In this document: positions 10,583 to 23,109 of the stretch, one piece after another
How the letters are laid out: the number at the start of each line of letters is the position of its first letter
How positions within the stretch are numbered: position 1 is the stretch's first letter
Assembly: GCF_002288925.2 (NCBI RefSeq)
Contig: NW_022098050.1
Coordinates: 3,346,760-3,410,759, forward strand
Reading direction: 5' to 3'
Source: Delphinapterus leucas
Taxonomy: Eukaryota; Chordata; Mammalia; Artiodactyla; Monodontidae
Length of the DNA stretch: 64,000 nt
Position numbers and translations under genes: made by a program
Notes under the pieces: model-generated
Database searches by the model: none
Seen by the model: the letters and a program-made list of their open reading frames with translations, nothing else
Told to the model about the DNA's origin: nothing

Positions 10583-11923
10583 CTACAATAAAAAAGAACA
10601 GAAACTGCAGCAAGAAAAGCCACATGATACGGACGAATATTTTTGAAGCACTGCTTTGGCACAGTCCATGCAAGAGGGGCTATTAGAACGCACAGCCAAG
10701 AGTAAAAGCTTTTGTGGCCATTCATGAAGGGACAGGGGACCTCTCAGAGTGAACCTGGCTGGGCTGGGATTACCAGAGCCAATCAAGATGAGCCTCAAAT
10801 GGTTTTGGAATTACCACACGCCAACTGAAATTTTCGACTCGGAATTGAAAGAAAGTCAACTTCACTCTGAGAAGAGGCCGATGGATATGAATCTCATGCC
10901 AGAGGAGACGCAGTAAAATGTGTATAACTCAGATACGGCCCAGACTTTCTCCAGTAATCAAAGAAAACCTGGTAGAAGCGGGTGTTTATGTTACCTGAGA
11001 ATCAGTCCATTGTATGAAATGAACTTGGGTGGAGGTTAAGGAGGAAAATCAAATGTCTTATCTTAATGACAAAGAAATATAAAGCTGTCTTGGTATGTCT
11101 GTAGGAAATGAGTGTTGAAACTGACGATATGGATGTTTATTCAAAACCTCTCACTGAGGCATGGCTAAAGTCAAATTTCGTGATGAGTCTTGCTACCCTT
11201 GAAAACACCAGCCTCATAGAGAAAGTCTGTGCTTAATTTCAAAATTTAAACTCATTTGGGAGTTGGAACTGACTCATTTTTAACCTGTTAAATATTGAAT
11301 TCCAGTAAATGGTAGATACTTAATCTTTAAAGCAGTACCAGGCCCCAAACTTCAAAGCGATAATCTTACATTTAGAGATCTTTCCTCCTAGCCTTCCTAG
11401 TCTGATCACTGACTGTTGAGTTAACACCATCTTGATCACACATTTACCAGCAGGGACCGCAACCATCACAGATAAGAACATTCTCTTTTATGAGGTTATT
11501 GCAAGTCCTCACATGCCAAAGCCTTGTTACACATCTAAGAGGATTGCTACACAAACAAGTTCAGGGCTGACTGTCAGAAACTGGATTTCTATACTCTGAG
11601 TTCTGAGTTTTCTCCATTTGCCTTCACCAGGCACGTCAGGAATAAACTACATGCATTGTTAAACCACAGATTCAAGACCACAAGCTCAACTCTGGTGTCA
11701 TTTGAAGAGTGGTAAATGTTTGCCTAAAGAGAGGAACCCTCCTGGTTACACCATGAGACAAGTCTTTATAATGAGTCAAAAGGAGATATAAAGATGGTTC
11801 GCATCACCACCCCCAAGGTAGCAGCGTCCCTGGCAGAGTAAAGCAGCTCTTGTGTTCATTTGTTTCTTTTTCTTTTTTTTTTTAACTATTGCTCCATCTT
11901 GTTTTGGCTTGCTCAGTTCTTTG

Positions 11924-12256
11924 TTTTTTTTATTTTTGGCTGTGTTGGGTCTTTGTTGCTGCACGTGGGTTTCTCTACTTGAGGCGAGCGGGAGCTACTC
12001 TTTGTTGTGGTGCGTGGGCTTCTCACTGCGGTGGCTTCTCTTGTTGCGGAGCATGGGCTCTAGGCGTGCGGGCTTCAGTAGCTGTGGCACATGGGCTCAG
12101 TAGTTGTGGCTCACGGGCTCTAGAGCACAGGCTCAGTAGTTGTGGAGCACGGGCTTAGTTGCTCTGCGGCAGGTGGGACCTTCCCGGACCAGGGCTCGAA
12201 CCCGTGTCCCCTGCATTGGCAGGCGGATTCTCAACCACTGTGCCACCAGGGAAGCC
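11924..12256 (-). mobile_element. CHR-type SINE, long form
   Basis: Reverse-oriented copy from TTTTTTTTATTTTTGGCTGTG to CACCAGGGAAGCC. The flanks share CTCAGTT, with an imperfect longer duplication. Confidence 0.9.
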
Positions 12257-12399
12257 CTCAGTTGCTTCTTTGGAAAGCCCACTGAAACCCCAAACCAGGC
12301 ATTCTCACTACTGCCTTTACTTAAATTAGAGCCTGCAAGGCAGACAGTTCAGATGATCTCAAGAGTTTACCTTGATTAGCAACTTGATTAGTAGCACAC

Positions 12400-12960
12400 T
12401 TATATTGGTCCATCCACCTCCACTTAGATCACAACCACTCATTATCTCTCTCTGCCTATCTTGAACTGTGATGACTCTAAGTCAGAAATTCCCCTTTGCC
12501 AATGATTGCTCCAGGGGTAGGCATGAAACCCAGTATTGGCCAGTGACAAGGAAAAATATGTCTGCTTTGGGGAAACAGGGCTTATGGAAAAGACTTTCCC
12601 CCTGATAAAAGAGAAAAGTGCACAAGAAAACTCTTTTGCCCTCTTTTCTCCCTTCCTGCTTTGGAAGATATGGTGTAAGGATAAATGCCTGAAGCTACAG
12701 CAGCCATTTTGCAACCATGAGGTAAGATGTCTCAGGACAAAAGGTTTTTGGCTGAGGATGGTAGAGTGGAACTATTAAAAGAACCTGGGGTCTGTGATGA
12801 CTTTATTGGGCTACTAAATCAACCCTAGACATCCTACCTCCATACTTCTTGCTAGGTCAATAATAAATGTCCTTTCAATTTAAGCCATTGTGAATAGCAT
12901 TGTCACTTGCAGCTTAATGCATTCAAACTGATTCACAAATGAACAGGAAATTTACTGCCT
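12400..12960 (+). mobile_element. Ancient LTR-like repeat, family not assigned
   Basis: The order CCAATGATTGCTCCAGGGGTA, TGATAAAAGAGA, CAGCAGCCATTTTGCAACCATGAGG, AACCTGGGGTCTGTGATGAC and CAATAATAAATGTCC resembles a dispersed mammalian LTR-type repeat with its AATAAA near the end. I cannot name it safely. Confidence 0.4.
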
Positions 12961-14468
12961 ATTATTGATAGGAGATAAGAGAATACAAAATAAACGGATA
13001 TTAGCTACCCCTTCCCCCAGGATCCCAGTTTATATTCAGCCTAAACTCATATATCAACTTCTATAAAAAATGATGACTAGTCTACAAAATGGACATCATG
13101 AAGGATACAATAAGATCAAAGACCACTGACTAACTTATGTTCAGCAGACTGTACGTATTAAAGCTCACTAAAGCAGCAAAGGAAATTCACACATATTAGA
13201 GAAAGATTTTCCACAGGGTTAAAATAGAAAGAAAGGAATAAAAAGAGAGAGAAGTTGGCAGGGAAGGAGAGAGGGAGGTTTCCTAACAAACTCTTCTTTA
13301 TTTACAAAAGGCCGTCCCTTTAGAATTCTGGTTAATTGAGGTTTTATCATGAAAACCATTAATCAGTCCTCATGTGGTTCAGATTACCACTCTTTGGAAA
13401 GAATGCTTCAGTGCTTCTTCTACACAAATACAAATTCTACATTGGCTCAGAAATCAGAAACTCAGTGCCATGTAGGATTCTGTCCCTCAGCCATACCTGG
13501 AGCCAATTCCATTTATAATTCCGCTCTCCTTGCAGAAACTTCATCTAAATCAACAGATTTGCAAAGAAATAGTCACTCCTTTTTTTCCAAAGTTCAAAGA
13601 AGGGTCTTTCTGGTCCATTGAATCCCACCCTTTCATCCAGTATGTCCAGGTAGTTAACACCATTGAGGCAACCAACACACTCTTAAGAAATATCTATTAA
13701 ATGTATTAGAATTACACCAGGAATTTAGATTTAGAAGGCTAGACTGCTCTTTTCATCACCCTAAAAGTTTTTTCATTGTGACGGTGGTGGGTAGAGGGAG
13801 CATTTGAAACTAATGGAAGATGTAGCCAATTTGCTAAACTACATTCCTGTATTGACTGTGATACATGATGCAAGTTGACAGATTTGCTGGTTCTGTGTTA
13901 AAGTTTTAGCTCAAAGGGTTGGGTTTATTTTTTAATTATTTTGAAGATAGCTATACATTCTTAACTTTTGTCAGAAATTTTTGTTTTTCCCCCTCATCAT
14001 CCTTATTCTAATAATAATTTTATTACTATCAGGAGTCATCATATTTAATAGTAAACTGCATCATCAATTTTATACTGAAAGTCAATGGGAAAATCAAACT
14101 CATTTCGCAGTAAAGATTCTTAACTTGAGTCCCTGGCCTCCTAGAGGAACAATGGAAGCACTTTGGGGGAGTCCATGAACCCCTTGCAATTGGACATGCT
14201 TTTTGGTACATGAATATACTTTCCTGGGGAAAAACTTGCTAACTTTTAGTAGATTTTAATAAGGGTCTGTGATCCAAAAAATTATTAAGAATCATGGTTT
14301 TACAGCGTTCTTTATTATGAAGCATGTTAGAGTATCTACTAAAGAAGTATGCAGTATCTCCTTGATATTTGAAACTTTTTAGTATGGGAGAGGAGAGACA
14401 AATATATTTAAAACAAGGATAAGTGCTTATCTTTATTAGATCTTACTGCTTTCTTCTCTAGATTATTG

Positions 14469-14690
14469 TTATCCAATGGAACTTTCTGCAATGATGGACA
14501 TGCTCTATATCTATGCCGTACAATAGGATAGCCACTAGCCACATGTGATCATTAAGCACTTGAAATATGGCTAGTACAACTGGGGGGATACATTTTTTAT
14601 TTCATTGAACTTTAATTAATTTAAATTTTTACAGCCATGTGGCTAGTGGTTACCATACTAGACAGCATAGGTCTAGACTTAATTTAAAAA
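14469..14690 (+). mobile_element. hAT-type non-autonomous DNA transposon
   Basis: Starts CCAATGGAACTTTCTGCAATG and holds ACTAGCCACATGTG and, inverted, CATGTGGCTAGTGGTTACC near the right end. This is a known palindromic mammalian hAT pattern; subfamily not assigned. Confidence 0.65.
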
Positions 14691-14966
14691 TATATATTTT
14701 GTGGAGATAAATCATGTCTCTAAATTGCTCAATGGTGAGAACCATGTCTAATTTGCCTTGTATACCTAGCATATGATTCAGAATTGGTAGCTGACAAATG
14801 TTGGAAGAAAAGAGAAAAATCTGCCTCATGTTTCTTATGACACATAAATCATGTGTCATTATGCTCGTATGTCTGGAATGGTTTTATCCCACTCAGTATA
14901 GCTTCAGGATATAAATTTGAACGGTGACAATACTGGAGATTTGGACGTTTAGGAAAAGGTATTTTG

Positions 14967-15295
14967 GGCACTTCCCTGGCGGCACAGTGGTTAAGAATCC
15001 GCCTGCCAATGCAGGGGACACGGGTTCGATCCCTGGTCCGGGAAGATCCCACATGCTGCGGAGCAACTAAGCCCGCAAGCCACAACTACTGAGCCTGCGT
15101 GCCACAACTACTGAAGTCCACGTGCCTAGAACCTGTGCTCCGCAACAAGAGAAACCACCGCAATGAGAAGGCCACGCACTGCAATGAAGAGTAGCCCCAG
15201 CTCAGCTGGCCGCAACTAGAGAAAGCCTGCACGCAGCAATGAAGACCCAACACAGCCAAAAATAAATAAATTAAAATAAATAAATTTTAAGAAAA
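14967..15295 (+). mobile_element. CHR-type SINE, long form
   Basis: Forward copy from GGCACTTCCCTGGCGGCACAG to an AAATAAATAAATTTTAAG tail. It is flanked by a perfect 16-bp duplication AGGAAAAGGTATTTTG at 14951-14966 and 15296-15311. Confidence 0.95.
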
Positions 15296-15560
15296 AGGAA
15301 AAGGTATTTTGCACTGTTGGAAGACACAGGGTATTCATTTACGGGAACCAGATGATTTAGTGCTAGCAAATGATTTGCCAAAGGGGCTACACTGCAGCTG
15401 TAGTAAAGTCAAAAGGACATTTGAATGGCTTCTGAACAAAGATCAAATCCAGGGCACTGCCAGGAAAACACAGCCAAGGATATGACCGTCAAATCCTTTG
15501 TTAAGTCAAGGTGGTGCTTCAGAGTACTTTCAGTCATACAAGAGTCCCTTTAGAGAGTAA

Positions 15561-15716
15561 AGGTGTGTCTCCCAGATCCTCTCAAAGAAACAACAGAGAA
15601 GAGTTTATGTCTGTGAGATTTGTGGATGTGGCTTCTGTCTAATGGACAGAATGTCTAATGGACAGGAGACCCACAAAGTGCTTAATGAGGTATATATTCA
15701 GAAATATTACCAACAT
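15561..15716 (+). repeat. Left arm of a long inverted pair
   Basis: This segment matches, in reverse complement, bases 19984-20139. Shared blocks include TGTGTCTCCCAGATCCTCTC, AGATTTGTGGATGTGGCTT and AGGAGACCCACAAAG. The arms differ by small indels; GTCTAATGGACAG is doubled here. Confidence 0.85.
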
Positions 15717-16079
15717 GACTGAGGGGGACAGAGACATTATAGAGTGAGGAGAGCCCTTTGAAATCCCAGAATTCTACTGTCAGGAAACAGGCTCATAGAG
15801 CTGCTTAGCTGTAAATAGGTGTTACCCTTCCTGGAAAAGGAAAGATTGCTTAGAGGGTGGAATCAAGAGCGTAGAGAATAGAGCAGAGAACCATAAAGAA
15901 TTCCTTCCAGACTGTGAGGCCTGAAGAAAGAACTACCAAAACTTGGCCAGCTAGATTTCAGGACTTCTATGGAACAGTGACTCCTTTATGCCTCCCATTT
16001 AACCCCATTTTTAACAGGAATCTCTATAGCAGTTATATTATGGCTATTCAACCATTGTAGGTTGGGTATGTGGGGAGAA

Positions 16080-16800
16080 GATACCTCTTTGGTTTTACAG
16101 GTCTACAGATAGAGGAGAACTGTATTCAAGCAGTTACAGTTAAAGAAGTACATAGAAGGCGCCTCATCCCCACCTGGCCCTGATTGAGATGATGAGATTC
16201 TGGACTTCAAGCTGATGCTACAATGGGATAAGACTTTTAGGGACCTTGGGAGGGCATGAGTGTATTTTGCATGTGGGAAGGACAGGGATCACTGGGTGCC
16301 AGAGGGTAGACTGTGATATGCAGCCCCCCGTGATCCCTTTCTCCCAGAATTCATACCTTTGTATAACTCTCCCGTATTGGGATGGACTTATTGACTTTGC
16401 TTCTAATGAAAAGAATATAGCAGAAGGGATGTTATATCTCTTCTGAGATATAAAAGGACTGTGGTTTCCATCTTGGACATTCTCTCACTGTCTTTCTTGG
16501 ATCACGCATCCTGGGGCATGCCAACTGCCAAGTCTTGATGGAGTCCCATATGGAGAAGCACATGTGGTGAGGAACAAAAGCCTGCAAATAATCATGTGAA
16601 TAAGGTTGGAAGAAGATCTACACACACACACATACACACACGTCGAGCCTTCAGATTAAACCTCAGGCCAAGGCAACAACTTGATTGCAACCTCATGAGA
16701 AACCCTGAGCCAGCTAAGCCATGACCAGATTGTAATGTACACAAATTCTGATATAAGAAGCAGTATTTGTTTTAAAAACAAAAAAGGGGGTGTGGGTGGA
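16080..16800 (+). mobile_element. MaLR (MLT1/MST-like) LTR with flanking internal end
   Basis: Diverged but ordered motifs are visible: GATGCTACAATGGGATAAGAC, ATTTTGCATGTGGGAAGGAC, GCCAGAGGGTAGACTG, TGACTTTGCTTCTAATGAAA, GACTGTGGTTTCCATCTTGG, then CATGAGAAACCCTGAGCCAG and CCAGCTAAGCC. This is the layout of an ERVL-MaLR LTR preceded by the end of its internal region. Confidence 0.65.
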
Positions 16801-17021
16801 AGTACAACCCTGCAGGATTTATGTGGCTGAGGACCTTACGGTGCTAGATTTTACCTGAGACTGTATCCTTCCTTGGGTCTTTTTCCCTTCCCCTCTTCAC
16901 TGACATCTTTTCCCTGAGAGCAGTCCCCCTGCAAGTCACAGACTCTGCTTCTAGGGAACCAAGGTAAGACAGCAACTGAATCTCCCTAAATCTCAAATAC
17001 CCCAATTGGCCATGCCTCACA

Positions 17022-17366
17022 GGTTAAATGGCATAGGTATATGTTTCTAAAATACTATATTAAAATAAAGGTTAGGGCTTCCCTGGTGGCGCAGTGGTTG
17101 GGAGCCCGCCTGCCGATGCAGGGGACACGGGTTCATGCCCCGGTCCGGGAGGATCCCGCGTGCCGTGGAGCAGCTGGGCCCGTGAGCCATGGCCGCTGGG
17201 CCTGCGCGTCCAGAGCCTGTGCTCCGCAACTGGAGAGGCCACAGCGGTGGGGGGCCTGCGTACCGCAAAAATAAAATAAAATAAAATAAAATAAAATAAA
17301 ATAAAAATAAAAAAATAAAGGTTAAATGGCATAGGTATATGTTTCTAAAATACTATATTAAAATAA
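17022..17366 (+). repeat. 48-bp tandem duplication split by a SINE
   Basis: The 47-base block 17022-17068 (starting GGTTAAATGGCATAGGTATA) recurs exactly at 17320-17366. Between the copies lies a SINE flanked by a 13-bp duplication. Confidence 0.93.
17075..17311 (+). mobile_element. CHR-type SINE, short GC-rich form
   Basis: Starts GGGCTTCCCTGGTGGCGCAG and ends in an (AAAAT)n-type tail from about 17268. A 13-bp duplication AAAATAAAGGTTA lies at 17062-17074 and 17312-17324, at the junction of the tandem duplication. Confidence 0.92.
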
Positions 17367-19249
17367 TTACTATTATTCTTGGTTTGTTTTACAAACTTCT
17401 CATTTGATAGTTCCTAATCACATTTTCTATTTAATTTAGTATGTATATATTTTAGGCTTCTACTACCTTGACCTGCTATGCATGTAAATGAGCTTCTGGT
17501 AAAAATATTAAAATAAGACAAACTTATATCTGGGCTAATATGTTTTTCAAGAATCTTTTAAACCATTAAGCATAGTCAGGAATCTTAGTGCCACCAAATT
17601 TTTCTCTGTGTGTTTTTAAATTCCTCTGTCTAAACCATCTTGTATGAGTTATGATTTAGGAAAAAATATATATATATACATTCAATTTAATAACCACCAG
17701 GAAAAGCCACATACTCAATCCTCTCTAGTAAAATAAACTGTTGTCAAGTTTAGTCCGTGAATTCGTATGACTGGGTGATAAAATCTGCTTTAGGAATAAG
17801 TGACTTTCAGTCTCAAGATATTACATAGTTTATCCTTTGAGGCACGAAAACCCCTGTGTTTCTCTATATGTCTTCACGTCCTAAAGATCTTTACAAAATG
17901 GGAGCCTTATTTTACTGCTGTGAAGCATTACTCCTGAGTCTCTCGCATTCTGTGGCTTTTGCTAACACTTACAAGTGTTCCAACATTTTGGGAGAGCCTG
18001 AGGAAGGGTGGACAGAGGGTAGAGTGGTAACCCTTCTCTCCTCCGTGGGTAAATTTGCAAGGGCTTCTTAGCTAGTCCTAATATACGGGGGACCATTGAT
18101 TGAAGAAGCCCAGGTGTGAGTCTCACATGCCCGACTGGCAGGCAAGACTTGCTCTGTTATGTCTTGGCAAAGTTTTGAGACAGAGGAGAGATGTCCAGGA
18201 GTTGTGTATAAATGTCTGTGTTTGAAGGAGTGGAGCAGAGAAGACAATTTAGCTTTTCAAGAGCATCCGCTTCAACTCCAAGATATAGGAGCGAGTACAC
18301 AGAGGGCCAGATACTGTAAATGAGACCCTCTTCCTTGGAAGCTTTACACCTCTAAATCAGGGGCAGACTAACAGATAAAAGCCCAAGGGTAAGAAAAGGG
18401 GGTGGCGGAAGTACACAGAGACGATGCCCGTCCCAAGTGGAACAAGGGGATCCAGAAAGATGGATCTAAATAAACCTTTTGCTAATCATGGGGAGTAGAC
18501 TGAAGGCAATGTTTATTACCAGTATTTTTCTTGGAGGAGAACATCCACGAAAATATTCAGATGGGACAAGTTTACAGTACATCTCAGACATTCACTTCAC
18601 TATACACCCTCCTCTTTTCCCCTCCCCATCACCATCCCAAAGCCCTCACATGTACCAACAATCAACTAGAGTAGCGTTTCAAACTTTTGACCCAATTTAA
18701 TGTCATAACTAGTATTTTCAGAGTGAAATAGAACAGAATTGAAAATGTCAGGGCTCATTGCACATATTAAAGATAAATACTACTTTGTGCAACTTATGTT
18801 TTAATTATATAGGTGTACGTGCAGTAGGGCGTCCCCAGTTTGCATGAGACAGTCTGATTTTGTGTCTGTTGTCCCGGCATTATTATCACTAGCACTCCCT
18901 CACACTCAAAAGTGTTCTGATTGGACAATAAATACTATATTAACCCAAATAACAGGTCACAGTATATATTTCTTCCTATGGTTCTTAGTCAAAATAATTG
19001 GAAAAACAGTGATTTAGAATATTTTGAAACACCCATAGGTAATAAGAGCCTTGTCTAGTTAATTCTTTGTTTCTTCCCTCCAAAGGAAGATACCTGACTA
19101 TCTGAGAAAGGCTTCTGCAGGCAGTAAGGGAAGCCTTTGCTTCGCCCTGATTTGTTCAGGACCTGGATGTTCTAGCCCATGAGACGCCAAGCAGGGACTG
19201 AGCTTCCTCAATGGCGCATGGCCATCCTCTCTGGTAGGATGCAATTGAA

Positions 19250-19375
19250 AGAGCCCTGGGATTAAGTTCCAGCTCCTCCACTAATTCTATGGTATTGACT
19301 GAGGAAGCCACTTTCCTTTCCTGAGCCTCAGTTTGCTCACCTGTAAAAGGGAGTGACAGTAACGGGGAGAAGAGT
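19250..19375 (+). mobile_element. MIR fragment
   Basis: Contains CTGAGCCTCAGTTTGCTCACCTGTAAAAGGG after a diverged core; typical of MIR. Confidence 0.7.
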
Positions 19376-19983
19376 GCAGTACATGTTTTCAAATTATGTC
19401 CCCTCTGAACATTCCTATAGTCAACCTCTAGTTGGGATCATGGTAGTTCTCCTCCAACTGGTAATAAACCATGAGCATGGTGCATGACACCTTTACCAGA
19501 TTCCTTCATTTTCATTGCCCCTTTAAGTAAGTCCTAGGGCAATCCCATGAGGGAGGTATCATTCAGGGACTAGCATGTATAGGTGGGGAGGGCAGCAACT
19601 CTTTGCAACCTTGTTCATGCTCTGATGTCAGCTCAGAGAATGAAATGAATATCAAGTACAAGGCAAACAAGGATTGAACTCTTCTGATCATAAATCCTGT
19701 GCTATTTCACAACTTCTTGTTTCTGTCTCTCTGCCTTTACACAACCCACCTGAAAAGCCCTTCCCCTCCTCTCAGCCCCTTTCCTGATTTAAAAGCTATT
19801 TCAAAGCCTAGCTCCTCTAAGTTGGTCTTTTCTAATCTTCACTTTAAAGTCTATTCACATTCACATGCTCTGTCCTATTTTTGAATTAGCACTGATCTTA
19901 TATGGGTTTGGATTTTTCAGAAGTTGTTTCAGATGTGTGTAGGTTCTGTCTTCCCAGGTAGACAGAAAACTTCTCAGGGAAGT

Positions 19984-20139
19984 TATGTTGATAATATTTC
20001 TGAATATATAACTCATTAAGAACTTTGTGGGTCTCCTGTGAATCTCTTGGAGTTCACTCCATTAGACAAAAGCCACATCCACAAATCTCATAAACTCTTG
20101 TCTGTTGTTTGATTGAGAGGATCTGGGAGACACATCCTT
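19984..20139 (-). repeat. Right arm of the long inverted pair
   Basis: Reverse complement of 15561-15716 with strong similarity over about 155 bases. Homology fades beyond both ends. Both arms may be copies of one old repeat that I cannot name. Confidence 0.85.
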
Positions 20140-20749
20140 GCTCTCTTAGAGCTTCAGTGAACAAAGCACCGCTCCACCCAGAGTTCCTCAAAAGGCTTCT
20201 TCCCCTCGAGGCTTTCGTCTACATACCCCTGATCTGCTGGAGCTGTTCCACCAGCATCAAAGCGAGACACCATCTCCCTGAGTGAAGGCTATACTTACAG
20301 AAACAGATACTGTATTTAAGATTCAAAAAAGCTGCCCAAATAAAGCTGCAATTGGCACATCGTTCTTGGCAGTAAACCAGTGGTATAATTTACAAAATTC
20401 TGGCACATTGTAGCAAAACTGAGAAGAACAGGATTCAGGAAAGAGAGATACTAAGAAAATAAAATAAAATTGCAGCAGTGTGCACTGAGGATAGTAGGGC
20501 AAGCGTCTAACTGCATAGCTGTAGAATGATAAAATGTAGATTAAAGGGAGAGAGACAGGCAGACAGACTGGACGGGGGTAGGGAGAGAGAGAGAAAGAAA
20601 GAGAGAAGTGAGGAAAGACACTGCCAGAAAACATCCCTTAAATAAACATCATAGGATTGTCTGTGACAGGCTGCAGCCTGTTCAGCTGAAGCCTGAGGCT
20701 TCATCCTTCTGGAACATTCTCTGGCTCCCTGACAGAGGATGGAACACCA

Positions 20750-20943
20750 TCACCCAAGGATGAAAACCTGGACTTCACTTGAAGCCTTTCGTGCTCTGCT
20801 GTGATGAGAAGTAGAATGGTTTCTTTTCCGGGTAGTTTCTCTCTTGGATTTTGAAAGCATGATTTTCCACCCAGTGTCCTTGAACTGACAGTCACACACT
20901 GGCTGCTGCCAGTTATTATTATCTTCACTGGGAGGCTCAAGCT
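20750..20943 (-). other. Candidate alternative SRPX exon (unproven)
   Basis: A strong acceptor-like tract, CTTCTTTTTTCCCCAG, ends at 20944. After it the minus strand is open for 64 codons to a TGA at 20752-20750. If exon 1 spliced here, its dangling G plus AG makes Glu and the frame reads ELEPPSEDNNNWQQPVCDC. The product would be the signal peptide plus a short basic, Ser/Lys/Arg-rich tail, about 94 residues. I do not recognise the peptide. I saw no AATAAA in the few hundred bases downstream. It could easily be a chance frame. Confidence 0.25.
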
Positions 20944-21715
20944 CTGGGGAAAAAAGAAGGTGGAACTGAACTGATGGCAATTCTGGGTTTCAACATGCTA
21001 ATTGGCAAGCCTTGTGTACTACCTCTTGGGAGTGGCTACACTCCAATACACAATGCATCCACTGTGTTCTTCTGAGGGAAACAGGACCCCTCCTTTTCGA
21101 GAACTGTACCATTCCCCCATGCTACCCACATGCTTCTAGCGGAGATGGCTTTTTCCTAACCCCTGACCACAGGGACAATCACGGGAATCAAGCTGGAACG
21201 ATCAGATCCCTCAGAGGATTTTTCTCTGGTCGTAAAATATGGTAAAAGGAAAATACAGTGGTAAAAAGAAGCTATGATCCCTGTATATGCCAATGACAAA
21301 GGTTAAGTCTCATAGAGAATGCGAATCCGAGAGAATGAAATCATCACAGAAAAGCAGGGACAAAACAGAGATAGAGGGAGAGAAAGCGCGATCTCACAGT
21401 ATTTGAGCCCTTGGTTCCATTATGCCTTGGGCCCACCAGCATACCCCTGCCCCTACAGAAAACAAAACCTCCCTTTGGCCAAAGCTGGTTCAAGATGAGT
21501 TTCTGTCACTTACCATCAAGAGGTCTGACTTAAATAGCAGGCCATCGGTTCACATTTGAATGAAATGAATGACCAAAGGATATGGTACGACCTCTGATTT
21601 GGGATACGAAATCAATCTCAGAACATAACCTCCAATTCCTTATTTCAAAACAATAGTGTAGCTCAGATTTAAAACAGCTTCGTGTGCTGTTCAACAAATT
21701 TAGTGGGATCAGCTT

Positions 21716-22504
21716 ATTTTTTAAATTTTCATTGGAGTATAGTTGATTTATAATGTTGTGTTAGTTTCAGGTGTACAGCAAAGTGAATCAGTTACACATA
21801 TACATATATCCACTCTTTTTTAGGTTCTTTTCCCACATAGGCCATTACAGAGTATTGAGTAAAGTTCCCTGTGCTATAACAGTAGGTCCTTACTAATTAT
21901 CTATTTTATATATAGTAGTGTGTATGTGTCAATCCCAATCTCCCAATTTATCCCTCCCCGCCCCTTACGCCCTGGTAACCATAAGTTTGTTTTCTACATC
22001 TGCAACTCTCATTTCTCTTTTGTAGATAAGTTCATTTGTATCCTTTTTTAAAAAATTTTTTTCATTTCATTTTTGGCTGCATCACGTCTTAGCTGCGGGA
22101 TCTTCGTTGCAGCATGTGGGCTCTTTCGTTGCGGCGTGCAGGCTTCTCTCTAGTTGCTGCGGGTGGGCTCCAGAGCCTATGGGCTCTGTGTTTTGTGGCA
22201 CACGGGCTCTGTAGTTTGCAGCACACGGGCTTAGTAGCTGTGGCGCGCAGGCTTAGTTGCCCCGCGGCATGTGGGATCTTAGTTCCCCGACCAGGGATCA
22301 AACCCATGTCCCCTGCATTGGAAGGAGGATTCTTAACCACTGGACCACCAGGGAAGTCCCTGTATCCTTTTTTTCTTTAGACTCCATATATATGTGTTAG
22401 CATACGGTATTGGTTTTTCTCTTTCTGACTTACTTCACTCAGTATGACAATCTCTAGGTCCAACCATGTTGCTGCAAATGACATTATTTCATTCCTTTTT
22501 ATGG
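21716..22504 (-). mobile_element. 5'-truncated L1, split by a SINE
   Basis: An antisense L1 3' region begins ATTTTTTAAATTTTCATTGG-like and passes GTATAGTTGATTTATAATG and CAGTAGGTCCTTACTAATTA. It is flanked by an 11-bp duplication GGGATCAGCTT at 21705-21715 and 22505-22515. A SINE interrupts it at 22050-22360. Confidence 0.88.
22050..22360 (-). mobile_element. CHR-type SINE, diverged long form
   Basis: Reverse copy inside the L1 above, with a 13-bp duplication TGTATCCTTTTTT at 22037-22049 and 22361-22373. It must be younger than the L1. Confidence 0.92.
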
Positions 22505-22800
22505 GGGATCAGCTTTATTTTTAATAAAATACATTAGATCAGAATGAGAAAAAACAGTCACTGTATATAGTAAAGGTTTATGAAACTTCTGGCTCAGTAA
22601 TATAATTATGTATATTATATATATAATATTTCATTGATTCTAAAAAAGCATTTTTTTACATTTTAATTTCTCTGAACTCACGATGACCTTTATAATCGAT
22701 GGAATGGCGTAATTTAATTGGCATCACTTCTTTCTTTCTTAGTGGTATTTAAAATAACAATGCCTTTGACAACCACTGGAGTCTTAGATGTGATGACATA

Positions 22801-22842
22801 CTGTGTGTGTGTGTTAGTGTGTGTGCGCGTGCATCTGTGTGC
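22801..22842 (+). repeat. GT-rich microsatellite
   Basis: Imperfect (GT)n with GTGCGCGTGC interruptions; alternating purine-pyrimidine. Confidence 0.85.
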
Positions 22843-23109
22843 TCTGGACTGTGGTGTAAAATATATTTCTTACTGCTGGTAGCAATAGAAAGATTTTGAA
22901 AATAAGTGCATTACATGACTTACCTAGGGATTCCAAATTGATAATCAACTTTGATTTAATAAAGGAATTTTTTAAAAAATTGATAAAGTAATCTTTGCTA
23001 AAGTAATCTTTGCTAAAGTAATACATATCAACTAAGGCATTTATCCACTCTCATACTTACATAATGCCTTAACACAGGAGTCCCCAACCCCCAGGCCGCA
23101 GACAGTCGT

